This document shows positions 36,501 to 51,500 of a stretch of DNA of 64,000 bases, piece by piece. The stretch is from the NCBI RefSeq assembly GCF_964204865.1, contig NC_135250.1:21505395-21569394 (forward strand), given 5' to 3'. Positions within the stretch are counted from its first letter, which is position 1. Every line of letters starts with the position of its first letter. Below the pieces are notes generated by a model. It was not told where the DNA came from and made no database searches. It saw nothing but the letters and a program-made list of their open reading frames with translations. This stretch comes from Styela clava. Taxonomy: Eukaryota; Chordata; Ascidiacea; Stolidobranchia; Styelidae. Made by a program: the position numbers and the translations under genes.

Positions 36501-39500
36501 AAAAGCTCAGTGATGCCTTGTTTGAAGTAATAGCTATATAAATACATTATATAATAAATCATCATGCACAATTCTATGTTAATCATACTTTAGTTTGAAT
36601 TTTAGATTAAAATACTTACAGTTACAGTTGAAACAGTTTTTATGGTTGAAAGATATCATAAAATATATGAACTTTCTGATTCTAAATTTGATTGGATTTC
36701 ACTCAAAAAATACATCAAAACAAAAATCATACACTTATTACAAACAGATTTTTTTTGTATTTATTTCGCTTTAATTAATGTAATACTAATAAACGTATTG
36801 ATCAAATTCAGACCTCAAGCACTCAACCGGAAAAGAAATTGGAAACAAACGCAGGGCTCGAAACAGGAGAAACTTTAGATAAAGATGAAAATGAAGAGGA
36901 TATAGAAGAAAGACAAAGCGTACAAAATATAACAAAAGCTTTAAACATAGAATGCGATGTATATAAAGCCAATAAAAAAAGAAGAGGAATGAAAAGTGAT
37001 GTGAGTTTACAATGTCATTCAAAAGTGGGAAGCAAAATATTACTCACTGGATATGGTCCTTGTTTTACAGGCACATAATAAGTTACCTAAAGAAGTTCAA
37101 GGTTTAATGGGAGAAGCCAATCTATGCTTCGCCAGAGGAAAATATGACGATGCATTGAAAATGTGCATGGAAATAATCAGAATTGGTATGTAGAACTACT
37201 TGTTTTCTATCAGATTATTTTTTGTAGTAAATTGGCTAGTTGGGCATAATGGCCTAGCTCAGGGGTATGCAACCGTTTTTGTCGGGGGGCTATATACCCA
37301 ACTTCAGACATCTAGTAGGGCCACACAAAAAATTTAGTTTTTCCATGTGTAAAATGAATTAAAAACTTCTGACAATGCAAAATTTCATTTATACATTACA
37401 GTAACATTTTAGTGGACACTCGAAATTTAAAGTTTTTACATAGTTTGGTAACATCAGATTGACAGAAGTTGTAGCAACCCCTAGCTGACTGGGCAACTGT
37501 TCATCAGTCAGCTGACAAGGGAACAGAGAGAGACAGAATAAGGCTATATAAAGGCAACAGGCAAAACGGCGAAAGATCTAAGGCAGTGACAAGAGCAAAA
37601 AAAACATTGTGTATTTTACCCATGTGAGCGCCTTTTTAAACATAAACTGTCTGATTAGTATTTTATGCCTGATGAGGAAAACCTGAGTGTTGACAAAGGC
37701 CACACTAAATGGCTTTTTGCTTTGAACAAGGCTCTATACAATCAGTCACTGAGATCTAATGATACGTGAGGAGCTACTATTATTTGGAAGGACCAGAATC
37801 CTTTCCATCATTATTGCGTACCTAACTTAATACACCCTGAGTGAGATGGATGCATGGGATTTGAAGCGAAGATGTGTAATCTGTGATGCAAGCAAAATTA
37901 AGTGTAACACTTGATTCAGAGTTGGGTGTAAATTTTTTCGACTTCGACACATCTCTTCTGATTAAATGTTACTGGATAGTATTTTAGCATTTCATATGAA
38001 TCTCTTTTTTTTCATTTTAGCTCCCTGGTGCCCAGATCCATTTGAAACATTGGCAATGATTTATGAAGAACGTGGTGAAAATATCAAGGGATTGCAATAT
38101 TCATTACTTGCAGCTTATCTTCAAACTGGCGATGTTGATCTGTGGTTAAGATTAGCGGAAAACTGTGAGGATGCAGGACTTCTAATGCAAGCTGCTCATT
38201 GTTATAACAAGGGTAAATAACTGAATATGTAGTTACACAAAAGAAGGGTATTGTAATAATAATAACTAAATACTAGTAACTAAACCTTTTTAAATCTAAG
38301 TCTCTTAGGGGCAACAATGGTGATGCATTGTCCTAGGCATTTTTTTTGTGTGTACGATTACGTTTGGAAACAAAATTTTTGAGATTCAAATGAACTAAAG
38401 AAATCCAAAATATCCGTGTAGATGGATGGTAGTGACTTTAATACGTTTAAAAGCCCCTATAACAAATAAAATTCTCATTATAAATTCAAATGTATTTCTT
38501 TCTTTTCAAACTCTATTGAAACCATAATAAGATTTTAGTAGCATTATAAACATTTTTCAGTAATTCATACTGAACGTAACATTTTTCAGTAATTCATATA
38601 TATTTGTATGAATACAAATATATATGCATGCAAATCAGTCTTTCCGTACCTGAATTCAGTACTATCTTATGACTGAACTATGGATTTTATATATAATTTA
38701 TATATTATTATTATATATTAATATTTTTTATATATATTTTAAGTTATCTGGTCAAATGTTATGTTATGATGAATCATAATAACTTGAAGTCAGCCAAGTA
38801 CCCAACGTTGGGTCCATTTTGGAGTTATCAAACACTGTATCCTTATTTTCTATATTGTATGGTTTTTCCACTTTTCAGCATTGAAGCTAAAACCTGACGA
38901 CTATAAACTGTACTGGGCGGCTGCAGTATCCCAACAACAACTTGGTAACGTACATCAAGCACTTGTCCTATTCAAATCTGTCGTTCGTCTTATACCGGAA
39001 ACTGAAGTTGCCCAGCGTATGGCATTGGCAAGAGATATTGCCAGGTAACTGTGGTTTTCTTATCCAGCTTCTGTGTTTTTATTTAACTGTGAATCAGATT
39101 TATAAAAGAAAGAAAGAATTCGACCAGATAAGACCTAAATAAAATCAGAATTTTTCTGAGTTTTTGTGGTGTACTTATATACTCCCGAAGTATATGAACA
39201 AAGATGACAAACACCGGAACATAGTCTGTGTACCAGGTTAAAGTTAAGCCATATTTTAAGGTTCAAATACTACAGGAGTCACTTGGCTAGTCCCTGAACT
39301 CGTAATAGAACTAAAATAAGGAAAATTGGAATAAAATTATGGCCTAACCCTAACCTGGTACACCCACTGCGTTCCGGTGTCCATAATTTAAGGTACAAAT
39401 ACTACGGGAGTCACTTGGCTAGTCCCTGAACTTGTAACAGAACTAAAATAAGGAAAATTGGAATAAAATTATGGCCTAACCCTAACCTGGTACACATACT

Positions 39501-42500
39501 ACGTTCCGGTGTCCATAATTTAAGGTACAAATACTACGGGAGTCACTTGGCTAGTCCCTGAACTCGAAATAGAACTAAAATGGGGAAAATTGGAATAAAA
39601 TTATGGCCTGACCCTAACCTGGTACACATACTGCGTTCTGGTGTCAGCCATCTTGGTTCACATACTTCGGGAGTACCAAAATTTGTACTTAGACAACAAC
39701 CACACCTTTAAGCTCCAATATTAATAATAAAAAAATACCATATTCCGACTCCTCAGTTCTGAATATTCAGAAAAATTTAGACCCTTTCTGAATGCCCATT
39801 ATAAAACATGTTACTGCAGATTTCAGAACATTCTACCTCAATTCAATGTTGAAGTTTCTTGTTTTCTTTTTACAGAGCGTGCCATGCCAACGAAGAAACA
39901 GCGTTAGCATTAGAAGTGATGGATGAAGTTGCTTCTAAACATCCAGATCATGTCAAATATGAAGATGTTAATGTTATGTGTGAATTAGCGATTACTTCTA
40001 AGCAATACAGAAAAGTATTTGACGTGAGTTAAAGAATTTGATTTCAATCAAATCAATTTGGGAAATTTACTAAAAGTATATTTTTGGTTTCAAACTCTTG
40101 TTTGGGACTTTTTATTGAAATATTTTTGCCAATATTGCTTCAAATTACAATTACATGTCAGCTTATTAAATATCACCCATTTTTTGGGAGAATTTTAAAT
40201 AAATACTCACCCTAATAAATTACTCCTACAAATGACCTTGACCAGTTACCGCATGGTTCAACCTATGAATGAGCTGTCTTATTGCCTTTCCGCAATTCCA
40301 AATCTTCGTTCTAATACCAAGATTTCTTCTTTCAACTTAGGTAATGGTTAAACATTGTCAAATAGAAGTTCAATACGAGTCAGAAATGGATACAGATGAA
40401 ATAACGGAAGAAATTGAAAATAATATTGGTATGAAATTTCACTCTTATCTGCTCTTCAGCGATTGATTGTTTTGTTCAACAGTAGCCCAGGTGCTACATG
40501 TTACCTCAATCTTGTGCATTGTCGTACACTAGGATTTCTCAAATTGGGTCCTTTGCCCCAGGGGGCATCGTAAATGGTTAGAAGCTGGGGTCACTAAAAT
40601 ATCTCGTAGCTCCCATTATGGTAAGCTTGGCTCTGGTTCCAAAGCAAATAATATTCTCATAAATCTCATTTTTTATGTTTCAAGATTTTGAAATATTTTA
40701 TTTTTATTAACAGATTTTACTCTAGCACATGTCAAAATTCCAGAGCATTTACCAATTGATCTAAAATGTAAATGTGTGTTGGCAGCGATTCCAATGAAAT
40801 GTTTTAACGTCGTTGAAGATATATTTCATGAAATATGTGGAATGGACGCATCAGAATATGGTAAAGACTAATGTATTGAGTTATTCTTATTCTGACTGTA
40901 TAAAATAATACATATTGTATTTTCTGACTAATAAGCCAAGGCCAATTTTCATCGCTAAAATGGAAGGTTTTTCCAATTTTTTCTCTTCTTTATTTTGCTC
41001 TGTGAAGCTAGTAATAGGCTGGCCCAAAATGGCAAACAATCCTAGCTGTTGAATAAGACGATCTCAGAAAATCAGGACAAAAAATGGGTCCAGAAATTGG
41101 TTTCCGAAGATAAATAACTGGCTAACTAATCCCATACCCGACCTGGACTGGTAACCGGACGAGATACCGTGGTTCGCCATATGGATAAGTCGTTTTATCG
41201 GCTTTCCTCTCCCCCGGGATAAATATGTGAATCTTATCCTGTGTCTCACACTTGTACTGTTTACCATTTGTACCTATGTCCTGGTCTTTAATAAACCTTG
41301 TTTCAAGTTTTATACTTATCCTAGACCAGGACATAGGTATAAAACTTAGGACAGAGTAATAAAATAAACCCCTAAGTAGGATATATGCTCTTTTCTGAGC
41401 TGGGGTTGTAATGTTGATTATGGGTCACAGCATTTTAGAGTAACCTGTATTTTTGTATGAATTATATCTAACCCTCTTGCAATACTGTTAAAATTCTTAT
41501 TCCTTTGAATGGTAATTTGCATCATGTAAGCTTTTCATTAGCGAACAGGAACCCAATGTTGTTTTAAAATTAAGTATTGTATTATACGTTGGACTTACAC
41601 TTTAGTGCAGGATTTCTCCCTAGAGGGACTTCGCCTTTTTCTTTATTGCCCACTGAAAAAGTGTTTTGCTTTTTTTTATTAGACCAGGAATGGTAACAAG
41701 ACAATAGATTTTTCTACGCTTTATCAAAATCTTTGTACTGTATATGATGCTCTTAATATTAGCTCTGATTTTTCCTTTATCAGGCGATTTACAATTCGAC
41801 ATTGCTGAATTATTAATGGATGAATGTCTGTATGTTGAAGCAATTTTTGTTCTCGATATCCTCGTAACTTCTAGCGATTATTCTCTCGCTGCTGTTTGGT
41901 TAAAAAAGGGGGAATGTCATAGAGAGCTTGGTCAAGATATTGCCGAAATGAATTGCTTTAAACAGGTGGTTAAAAAAGCACCGGGACATACGAAAGCTTA
42001 TTTAGCTTTATGTAAAGTTTTGAGAAAACTGGGGAAATGCAGAGAAGCAATTGATGTAAGTTTTTTCCTATTTTTGGTCAAATTTACCACCATCTTTGGT
42101 AAAAATCTTGTTTATTCCAAAAAAACTGGAATTCTGGGATGTCCACAATCAATATTCAAGTCGTTTTTGACTGTTAAGAACACTCGGTAAAGTCAAAGTC
42201 AAACTCGGACACCAAAGCCCAAATGGAATGTTATAAAATCCATTCCATTCATTTAGAATGATTAACTTATAAAGTTATTTCCTCAGTTATTGTAAACTTG
42301 TAACCGATTGAGGAGCCATGGTTTGCTACCTTGATTTATTTATCCTTCCTGTCTTTGAATTATAAATGATTTCAAATTTTTTTTGCAACATATTTTATAT
42401 AGTTTGGAAATACCAGAATCTTTTGATTGCCGCATTGTCTACCCAATTTATTACACACTGTATCGTGGGTTCGAACCTAAAATTTGAATCTGCGGGGCAT

Positions 42501-45500
42501 CATGGTCAAGTCTGGAAATTCACATATCAGTAATGCAGTTGAATTTTCAAATAATTTTAATTTTTTTTCCAAGGTTGTGCGAGATGCGGAAACATATGAA
42601 TTGGACAATGATGAGCAAATGTTGTTGAATTTCGAAAAATTTCACATTTATCATGAATGGTCTGCTGTGTCAAAGAAAAGAGGGTGAGAAGTCCACTAAC
42701 CAACCTGTTCATAATGAATTGATTCTATACTAACGAACATATTGATATTGCATTCTCGTGGACGTTATGTTATGTTTTAAAAAGCATATGTATATGCCTT
42801 TTCATTCTAACAAGGTATCATTTTTATATATCAGTACAAACTTTCTTACTCATTTTAACAGCCATGAAATACTTTGCAAGGCAGCAGATACAGCTCTTCT
42901 TATGATTGCTAATAAGTTGGAAGCAGCTTTTGCCCCTTCTAAGGTTAGTATATTGTTTGGTGTTATTTGTATTACCGCCACTCTGACCCAAAATATTATG
43001 CGTTTATTCAATAATGCTTCCTGTTATTTTATTAATCATAACTAAAGTAAATATTGTACTATGTGACTCATTTCGCGTGATGCGTGATTATTAACACAAG
43101 AAACAAGCAATATAATATGCAATTAACGAATTCTTTCTAAACCCCCAAAAAAGCTGGGAACTAATTGACAGTATTCATCAGAGGTGTGAAGTCGGGCAAA
43201 TTTACAATCAACTCCCGAGTCTGAGTTGTCTCAGAATCTGGGTTGTGAAAAAATTTGACTCGTACTCCAGCTTTGGGGAAAATCAAATGTAGATAACGAA
43301 AATTTTGGTATAGGCAAACTATTTTCATGGTAGGTTAGGAATGTTTGGAAAACTTGATGCTTTTTGTATAAAATTTGACTTTTTTTATCACCCATTGAAA
43401 GTCTGAAATTCCGAATCTGAAGGATTCTAAAAAAGATAACTTCGATGAATAAATGACAAACTCTGACTCACAGGCCTCAGTTGACAGTGACAGTTGACAC
43501 ACCAATTATTTGTATAATATTCGAAATAGGAAATAGAATTGTAGATTATCAATCTTGAATATCGATCTTTTTTAATCTAAATTTTTAATCTAACCAAATC
43601 TAATTTGTTCAGACGATGCTAATCAAGAAACCTCGACAGAGTCACAAAAAATTCAAAGGTAATTCCTTGTTACTTATCGATCTTGATCGGTAAGTATGTT
43701 GATAGGGATTTGTCTGTTAGATACACGCAATATCTTACGAAAGCGAGGTTGAATCTGCTCAAAATTTTGCATGTGCATTCATCATATCTCGGACCAGATA
43801 CCTATTGATTTTAAATAAATTATGTCGTATAATTAGCGAGTTATTAATTAATTAGTGATAAAGAGATCTAGATTTTTGCAAAGCGAGAGAACGTGTATGT
43901 CCTAGATCAGAGGTTCCCAAACCGTGATTTGAAATGGCCCGCCGAGCTCAGATGAAATAGTGTTCAACAAATTTTGTTTGCGTTCTAGTGTGTTACGTGA
44001 TTATCACAGTTTAAGCATGTTTTTTTGCAACAATTCAATTAATTATATGCACCGGTATTAGGATTACATATGGCAGTAATTAAGTTATCAACCACATAAG
44101 AAAGCTTAGAGATATCAAAACACAAACGAAAACTAGACTCCGTAAACAGACATTTTTTGGAAACAGTGGTAGATCCACTGAATCACAGCTAAAGCGTCGC
44201 GCACTTTCGGGCGCTACAATCATCCGGCCCGCGAACATCCCTCCGATTCTGCTTTTGGCCCTCAGCTAATAAAGTCTGGGAACACCTGACCTAGATTCTT
44301 GAGGCGAGAGCGCACATGTGCTGAGTATGTGTGCGATGCACAAGTTTCCATCGAGAAATTGAGTCAGAGCGAAGGATACACGCTGCTATATCGATAAATC
44401 TACAGTCCCTAATCGCTATCTCGTTATTATATTGTTAGGCAAGAGATGATTTTAATGAATGTGGTTACATACCCAAATTGAGTTGTTCTACCAACTCTAG
44501 TTTAGATTATCAATTGAAATCCTATTTTCAAGGTGACGTACGAGTAACTCGTCGCGTTGGAAAGAATTTTTATAAACATAAAGATAAAAGGACGTTGGCT
44601 GCCAGGGGGAATGCTGCTGTCATTAGTATTGAAGATTGGTGGGAATTCTTCTTGGTGAGTACTTCAAGTTAGCTTTATTGAAAGTTGATTTTATGTAATG
44701 CATCTCACAAAACTGTTTAAAGGAAGAAAAACAAAAATTTTTTTTATATAAAATGCCCATTTGTGCTTTGGCTCCTAGCAAGGCTTTGTACTGAGCAAGC
44801 CTACTCATTTTAATACACCCTGAGTGCAGTGGTGAGTAAACATGGTATTTATTGCAACACTCAGTTTGAAAATCACTTTTGATAATAAATCAAACATTTT
44901 ATTATATTTTTTCAATTAATTCCAAATTACTAGGCCTAATCATAATTTGAATGTTTGTTCCAGCTCACATGTGAAATTCTATTAAAAACTGAGAGATATT
45001 TGGATGCTATTACTATTGTTGATGGAGCATTATCTTATGGATATTGGTATTGCAATGCAGAAAAGAGATTGAAACTCGAAAGGCTGGCTTGTTCTTTCTG
45101 TATGATAAGTGGAAATTATTCACTGGCGTACTCTTTTATGAGGTTTGTTTTACTCATTTTTACTTTGAAATTTGCATTTTTATTCCAAAAGAGGTAATTC
45201 GTATTGCAACATAAGAATGTTTCAGTGTCCATTATGGAAGTAAGGATAAAATGCTGGTACCACAATATTCGAAATAGGTAAATTTTGATTGGAATATCGA
45301 GCCCCGTAATACTCGGAGAAAATTTGAAAAAAAAAAATGAAAATAGTAGCCTTCTAGCGGCTTCAATCTCAAATTACATGAATTGAAAATTTGCAATCAA
45401 TTGGTGAGAGAGCAGAGTTGGCTTACCCTAGCTGGTCGGAACCTTCCTTTGAAATATAAAAAAAAAGTATTTTTCTGTATCAACAATCAGCGATTTTTGT

Positions 45501-48500
45501 AGCTTGAAACGTTTTTTAGGTACTCAAGGCGCTTGAAAAACCACTTTTCCTGTCTTCGGTCGGACCCACTGGCAGATACAGCCTAATTGACAATTAGAGC
45601 TTTCAGAAACCCACCTTTGAAAATTCCTCGCTATGCCCCTGAACAGAGTATCACTGACTACCAGTGTTCACTATTAGCGCACTTTTTTGCGAAAATTGCG
45701 AAGCACTTTCGCAACTTTTTTTAGGAACTGCGAAATAGCACTTTTTTCCGATTTTGAAAAGAAATAGCACTTTTTTCCGATTTTGAAGAGAAATAGCACT
45801 TTTTTTCGATTTTGAATGGAATAAAAATTCAAAGTTGACAAATGTTTTTGTGTGCGTATTAAGTTGACAAATAAGTAACATACTAGTACTTTTGTAACTC
45901 AATTCTGCATATCATAACGATATTTACCGGAATTCTAACCTATGTGGTGAAGACATGGAAGATAAAGCTTTTGCATTAATGGCAAAATTCTTGTTTATAA
46001 TATGATTATTAAACAAGCACACCGATTCCGCTTCGACCGCGAAAACGCTCGGCGGCGTCTTTGAAACCAGATGTCCGAATGCAAGGCAGTGCGTTTCTCT
46101 AAACGAGAGTGGTCATGTGACTGTCAATGACATCGATGAATTGTGACCAAAGTACACGATTTTCTAGTACTGGTTTGACAGGTCTGTGTTCTCTTCTTAG
46201 TGAATTTACTGGAGCCATTCAGAAATTTCTGATACTCGACACGACATTGTTCAGTAATGGAATGTAAACTTGGGCCATTGTTTGTTAAATTAGAAGAAAC
46301 CTTTAGCAGCCATTTTATTGTAACCACGAATGTTAAAAGCAAATGGCGTTTCGCGGAATTTTGCGATATTCAGTATTAGCTAGTCTAGTCATTCACGATA
46401 AATCAAACTCAGACCAGGGTCAAAAATCAATCTAAACTATTTCCTCATTAATATGCGAGTAGGGGTGGGCAAAATCGAATATTTTTTCGAATTGAATATT
46501 TTAAAAGAATAAGGAATATTTTTTACGCACAGCAGGAGTCTGGTCGAAAAATTAGCAAGGAAGCCTTTTCTACTGGTTAATATCGTTATAAAAGCTAATT
46601 GTTTTTGTCACCGCAATCGTTTTGGCGACTATATCCTGGGTTTGGCAATCCAGGCTTACGCGTGCGTTCACATCGGCAACAGCTGTTAAGGGCATCAACG
46701 ACAAATTTCAAAACCAAAATAAACATTTGCGTTGACTTGATATTACCTATCAACGTTTGTAAATTTACTGTCCCAATTTTAAGCGAATGGTATTATTATT
46801 ATCGATGCCAGAATGCAAATATTTGATACGATACTTAACTTTTATAATTTTTTTATGGTGTCTGTATTAATTTACAGATAAATCTCGCAAATCTGAGATT
46901 GTGCCAATCCTGAATGTTGATTTAAAATTGTGATTAAATAATTCGTCAATAAAGGCATTCCTGCGTGGCCATAAGACGAGATGACTTTAATAAACAGCAC
47001 TTTTTTAAGGATATTTTACATATGCGACTAATGCTAAAAACATTGGGCTTGAGTGCTCTGGTGCCTAATCAGGCGCTAATTGCAACTAATTCAACTCAAG
47101 TTTCAACGACTTTTTTCATCTTCACGATATGTTATCTTTTTTTATTCGTTACTGATAATGATAAATAAAAAATGTGTAATTGTTGATTGCAATTCCGGAT
47201 GACGAACCAATTTAACCGCGGTTAACCGCGCATTGGAAAGCAAAACACAATTTATTAACATTACTTTACAATGAGTTACGGGTAAGAATTAACCAGACGG
47301 CTATCGCTAACATGTAGAAACAATAAATTTGAAACGATTTTGTATAAAGCGTGTCAACATCGTTTTTGTAAATTTAGAAACGTCGATAAGTAAGACAAGT
47401 AAATAATGTATTTATGGAACTTTCATGAGATATTGGTGAGAAATATTATTTTGACCATGTCGAAATGCCATTATTGCCGATTTATTCACGTGTTTAGTTA
47501 CTATCAGTGTTTTAACCCAAAGCTGAGTTACGTAAATACTTAACACTGAGTACTCAAGAGATAACCAATTTGCGGAGTTTTTCAATTATTATTTAATACG
47601 AAAGTAACACAGACACGATCTAAAATTAAAAGCGTAGAAATGTCAACTATCTGCTTCACAAATATCGCATCCCGGGGTCAGTAATAATATTATTGTTGGC
47701 TTAAACTCGGGACGGTAATTTACGAACTGATACAAATCCTACACAGAAGATAAAAATCAGAACAAAATCAATTTTCGTTGTGAATGTGCTCATTAATAGT
47801 TGTCTTTAAAATCTTCGCCGATGTGAATTCACAATTCTATCCGAAATATAACAAGAGAGCTACGCACAAATATATGGACACGTCAGACCAGAGCGAATCA
47901 GTCCTTACCGGTACTCATATTTGCTAGTGAATAAAAACATGCTTTAATATAGTTTAACAACACGATCGCGGCGACAAAAAATTTACTGCAGCCTTCGATT
48001 ATGACAAAATTATGAAATAATCATTGAATGGCAATAAAAATTTAACTTCATTAACAATAATTCTCAAGTAATAGTTTCACATTTTCATGATTTTGATCGT
48101 CGCTACATGCGAGCGTGTTTTTGTACATATAAACCATGATGACACTACTGACATCTGCGAGTTATAGATCTCTCCAAATTCAATTTTCGCGATTTTTAAT
48201 GTTTCATTTCTAGATGCGGATGCCCGCTGACTACGGATAAATGGTCGATGTTTAAAAATAGGACTTCGGACCGTTGGGCAAAGAAAGGTGGGCTACACGT
48301 AACTGCGAAATTTCGCCGTGAACGACCTTACATTTTAGTTATAAACGCATTACGTCGTCGCGAATTGCAGTTTTGGTGTAATGTTTTAACTTCCCCCTAA
48401 TCTCCCGTTGAAAAAATCCTGGCTGCGCCCCTGCCCGGTGATAATTCTAGCTAAAATGTTACAATTTTATTTACGGAATTTGCAAATTCACCATTTTGAT

Positions 48501-51500
48501 AATCACGCCCTAATTATTGGTGCAAAATTACTCAAAATATCACGAATTTAATCATTTCCGATGTTACTAGGCGCAATTCATGACGGCGACAGTGTGCGTT
48601 GTTACATCGAAATTCACGACTGATTTTACGTTATACTCTTGTTCACGATTTCAACACTCCACCCGCCATGCATGGCTGAGTGGAAGGTTCACATTTTCGA
48701 AACATTACTTGGCCAAGGATGGGAGGGATCACTAACGAGCTAATTGAAAGCACATTAAAAGGATTAGGACTTGTCATTTTTTTCTGGTTATAGCCTGTAC
48801 ATGTTATACCACGTGTGGGCTCTCGGAACGTCAATTTAACTTTTAATTTTCGACAATCAATTGTATGTGCGGCTCCTACATGAAACGGCTAATTCATGCT
48901 GCCAATATACGGAGTTTGAAATCTGGGATATTTATTTCGAATAGTCTATTTATTTTGACTCTTCTAAAATTAGGAAGCTTTGTTGGTACCTTTTTTGGCG
49001 CAAAGTATGAAATTGAAACGATACGAATATTTTGCCCAGTCCTATAGGCGAGGTTATGATATTAACGCAGAGAATATTTGTAAGCATATCACTGGATGGA
49101 AATATTTTGCACCAAGACTGTTTGCAGAAGTTGATTTATCGAATACACGGAAAGTATTTATTTATCATCTCACTTGCGAACATCGGGGTTTGGGCGGAAT
49201 TATACGATTATGTTGTTGTTCTTAAATAATAACTTTTTCGATGAATGTTTATTTTACTTTTGTGTATTAATTATGATATGTTGAGTTTTCGTTTATTTCA
49301 AATTCGAAATTGTCCGGAATACTCAAGCAGGTGTAATAAGTGTAATATTGATAGTATAGTGTAATCGAGTAACCAACTTAGAAGTCTTTAGAGATGTCTA
49401 ATGAACTTGATGTGTTACGGGTGTCGTAACCCCCGTTTTTTTTTTATTAAATTTGATTGTTCTACCTTCCGCTTATAAAACAACATCGTTATACGGTCAT
49501 CTAAGGTAACTCTCGCGACCAAATCTTTTTGTTCTGTATGGCATCACCTTAGCGCCATTTATTACCGACTGAAATTTAATTGTGATTTATGATAAGTTAT
49601 TTTCTGTTAGTTGGCGCTGATAACGTGGCTAATTTCTTTATAAACATTTTTAATATGTTTAATTTTAAAATTTAAAATTTTTTTTAAATATGTTCCTTAC
49701 GTCTCTGCTATAATTGACAAGCGATAGCACAAGATTCAGCAGCAAATGATAAGCAAAGCTATTTTATAATCATGGGTTGCTTAATAAAGATTTGCTAATT
49801 ATGGCAGGATATAAAGAACATGGCCTGAAATATATATTTAACAGAACGATGTTTATTTTTCAGTCGACGAAAACCCTTAATAATAACGATTGCCGAAATC
49901 GCGAAAAAAATGAATACGGATTTTCGATTGTGATCAGATGACTGAGAGGGCACATGTTTTTTTCTCTGTTCAAAGCAGATATAAAACGAATACCATGTTG
50001 CCGAAAAGCGGTTACGTGTTATCTTTCTTTAGCCAATCAAAATAGTGGTAATGGTATATACAAGAGGTTTCTAAACTTTACAAACTCGGAACGCAATTAA
50101 TATTAAAATTACAAGTAATGGTGCATGGAAAAACGAATTTGATTTTATTGAAATTGAAACGCACACACATAAGAGTTTTACATTTCATGCACAACTAACC
50201 GATGCTACATGTGAGATTTGTGCACATGAACGATTATATATCGCGATTATTTATGTGAGAATGCGTACTTCTCTTTCAACTTTAATTTCCAGGATTTCGG
50301 CGTTCACGTGGTCGACTAAAAAAGATTTATCAAATGGATTGGTATTTCGCGTCACACTCAAAATTATTTGGGAACCACTATCATGTCAATCGTTTATTTT
50401 TTACATTCATGTTTTTTTTTCAAGAATCACCCTGTTGTATTTCCTGTACCTTCGCAAAGGAAAACTCTTTGGTGTCATCATTACTATTAGTGTAATTGAA
50501 AGTGGCGTTGAGATGCGAATATTTCATACTAGGTCTACAGCATTAGAGAGAGCGTTATTTATAAATGCTGGAAGTACATGGCATTTCTAAAAAAATTGCA
50601 AATACATGATGTTTTCTACCCGATTTGAACTAACTGGCACGCAAACCAATGCAAGTCGATATTTGAAAATTACACGTCTGTCTTAGGGTAATCCGTGAGA
50701 CAGTATAATATAAATTAGGCCAAGCTAGCTCATGGAAGGGATTTCAAAGTGATCTTGCATAATATTTCGGAAAAAAATTCTTCGATAGAAAGTAGGTCAC
50801 TCTATCTATAAAAACAGCGGTACTTTCATGGTGATCTTGCGTTATTTCCCCAAAAAAAACTGGCGGGAGAAACATGACTACGTTAACCAATCTCTTAAAA
50901 AGGAAGAGGGCGGACTACTTTCAAGCATATTCTTTCGGACGAGGAAGCGTGTTATACTAAAGCGATATTGTTGATGGGTCATGGGGATGTGATTTTGCCC
51001 GGGTTTTGTACAAATGACCCCCCTCCCTAGCTATGGCCGGTAGAAACTAATATCTGCATGTATCAATCGGTGTCTGTTAGATGGGAGAAACAAGTTTGCA
51101 AGGCTTGTCTGTTCAGGCGGGAGTGCGCTACGTTACTGACCTGGTGGTTGATTGCACGAAACTTTTATTCCCGACAAGTGTGCTTATCAGGTGTCCTTTG
51201 ATGAATTCGCTTGTTTTTAACAAGAGTTTAAACGAAACTCCGTTAACGGAAAGACTTCAATTCACAATATTAACGGAAGGAGCGCTTTTTCGAGTATCTC
51301 TGCTGTTTGAAATGAGTTTAAACGAAAGCTAGGGCACCTAACTAGTTAAAATCAGAAAAAGCACTTTCGCACTTTTTTTTTCGACTGCGAAGCACTTTCG
51401 CACTCATAATTTCCTTAGAGTTAACACTGCTGACTACCCACACTAACAGGAGTGGAATTCTTCCCCATGCATAGAACTTTCATTTAGGTGTTTGGTCTGC

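Noticed and set aside
50255-50590. 111-codon open frame inside the large hAT element
   Set aside because: No transposase motif such as the hAT C-terminal dimerisation region, so not called as a gene.
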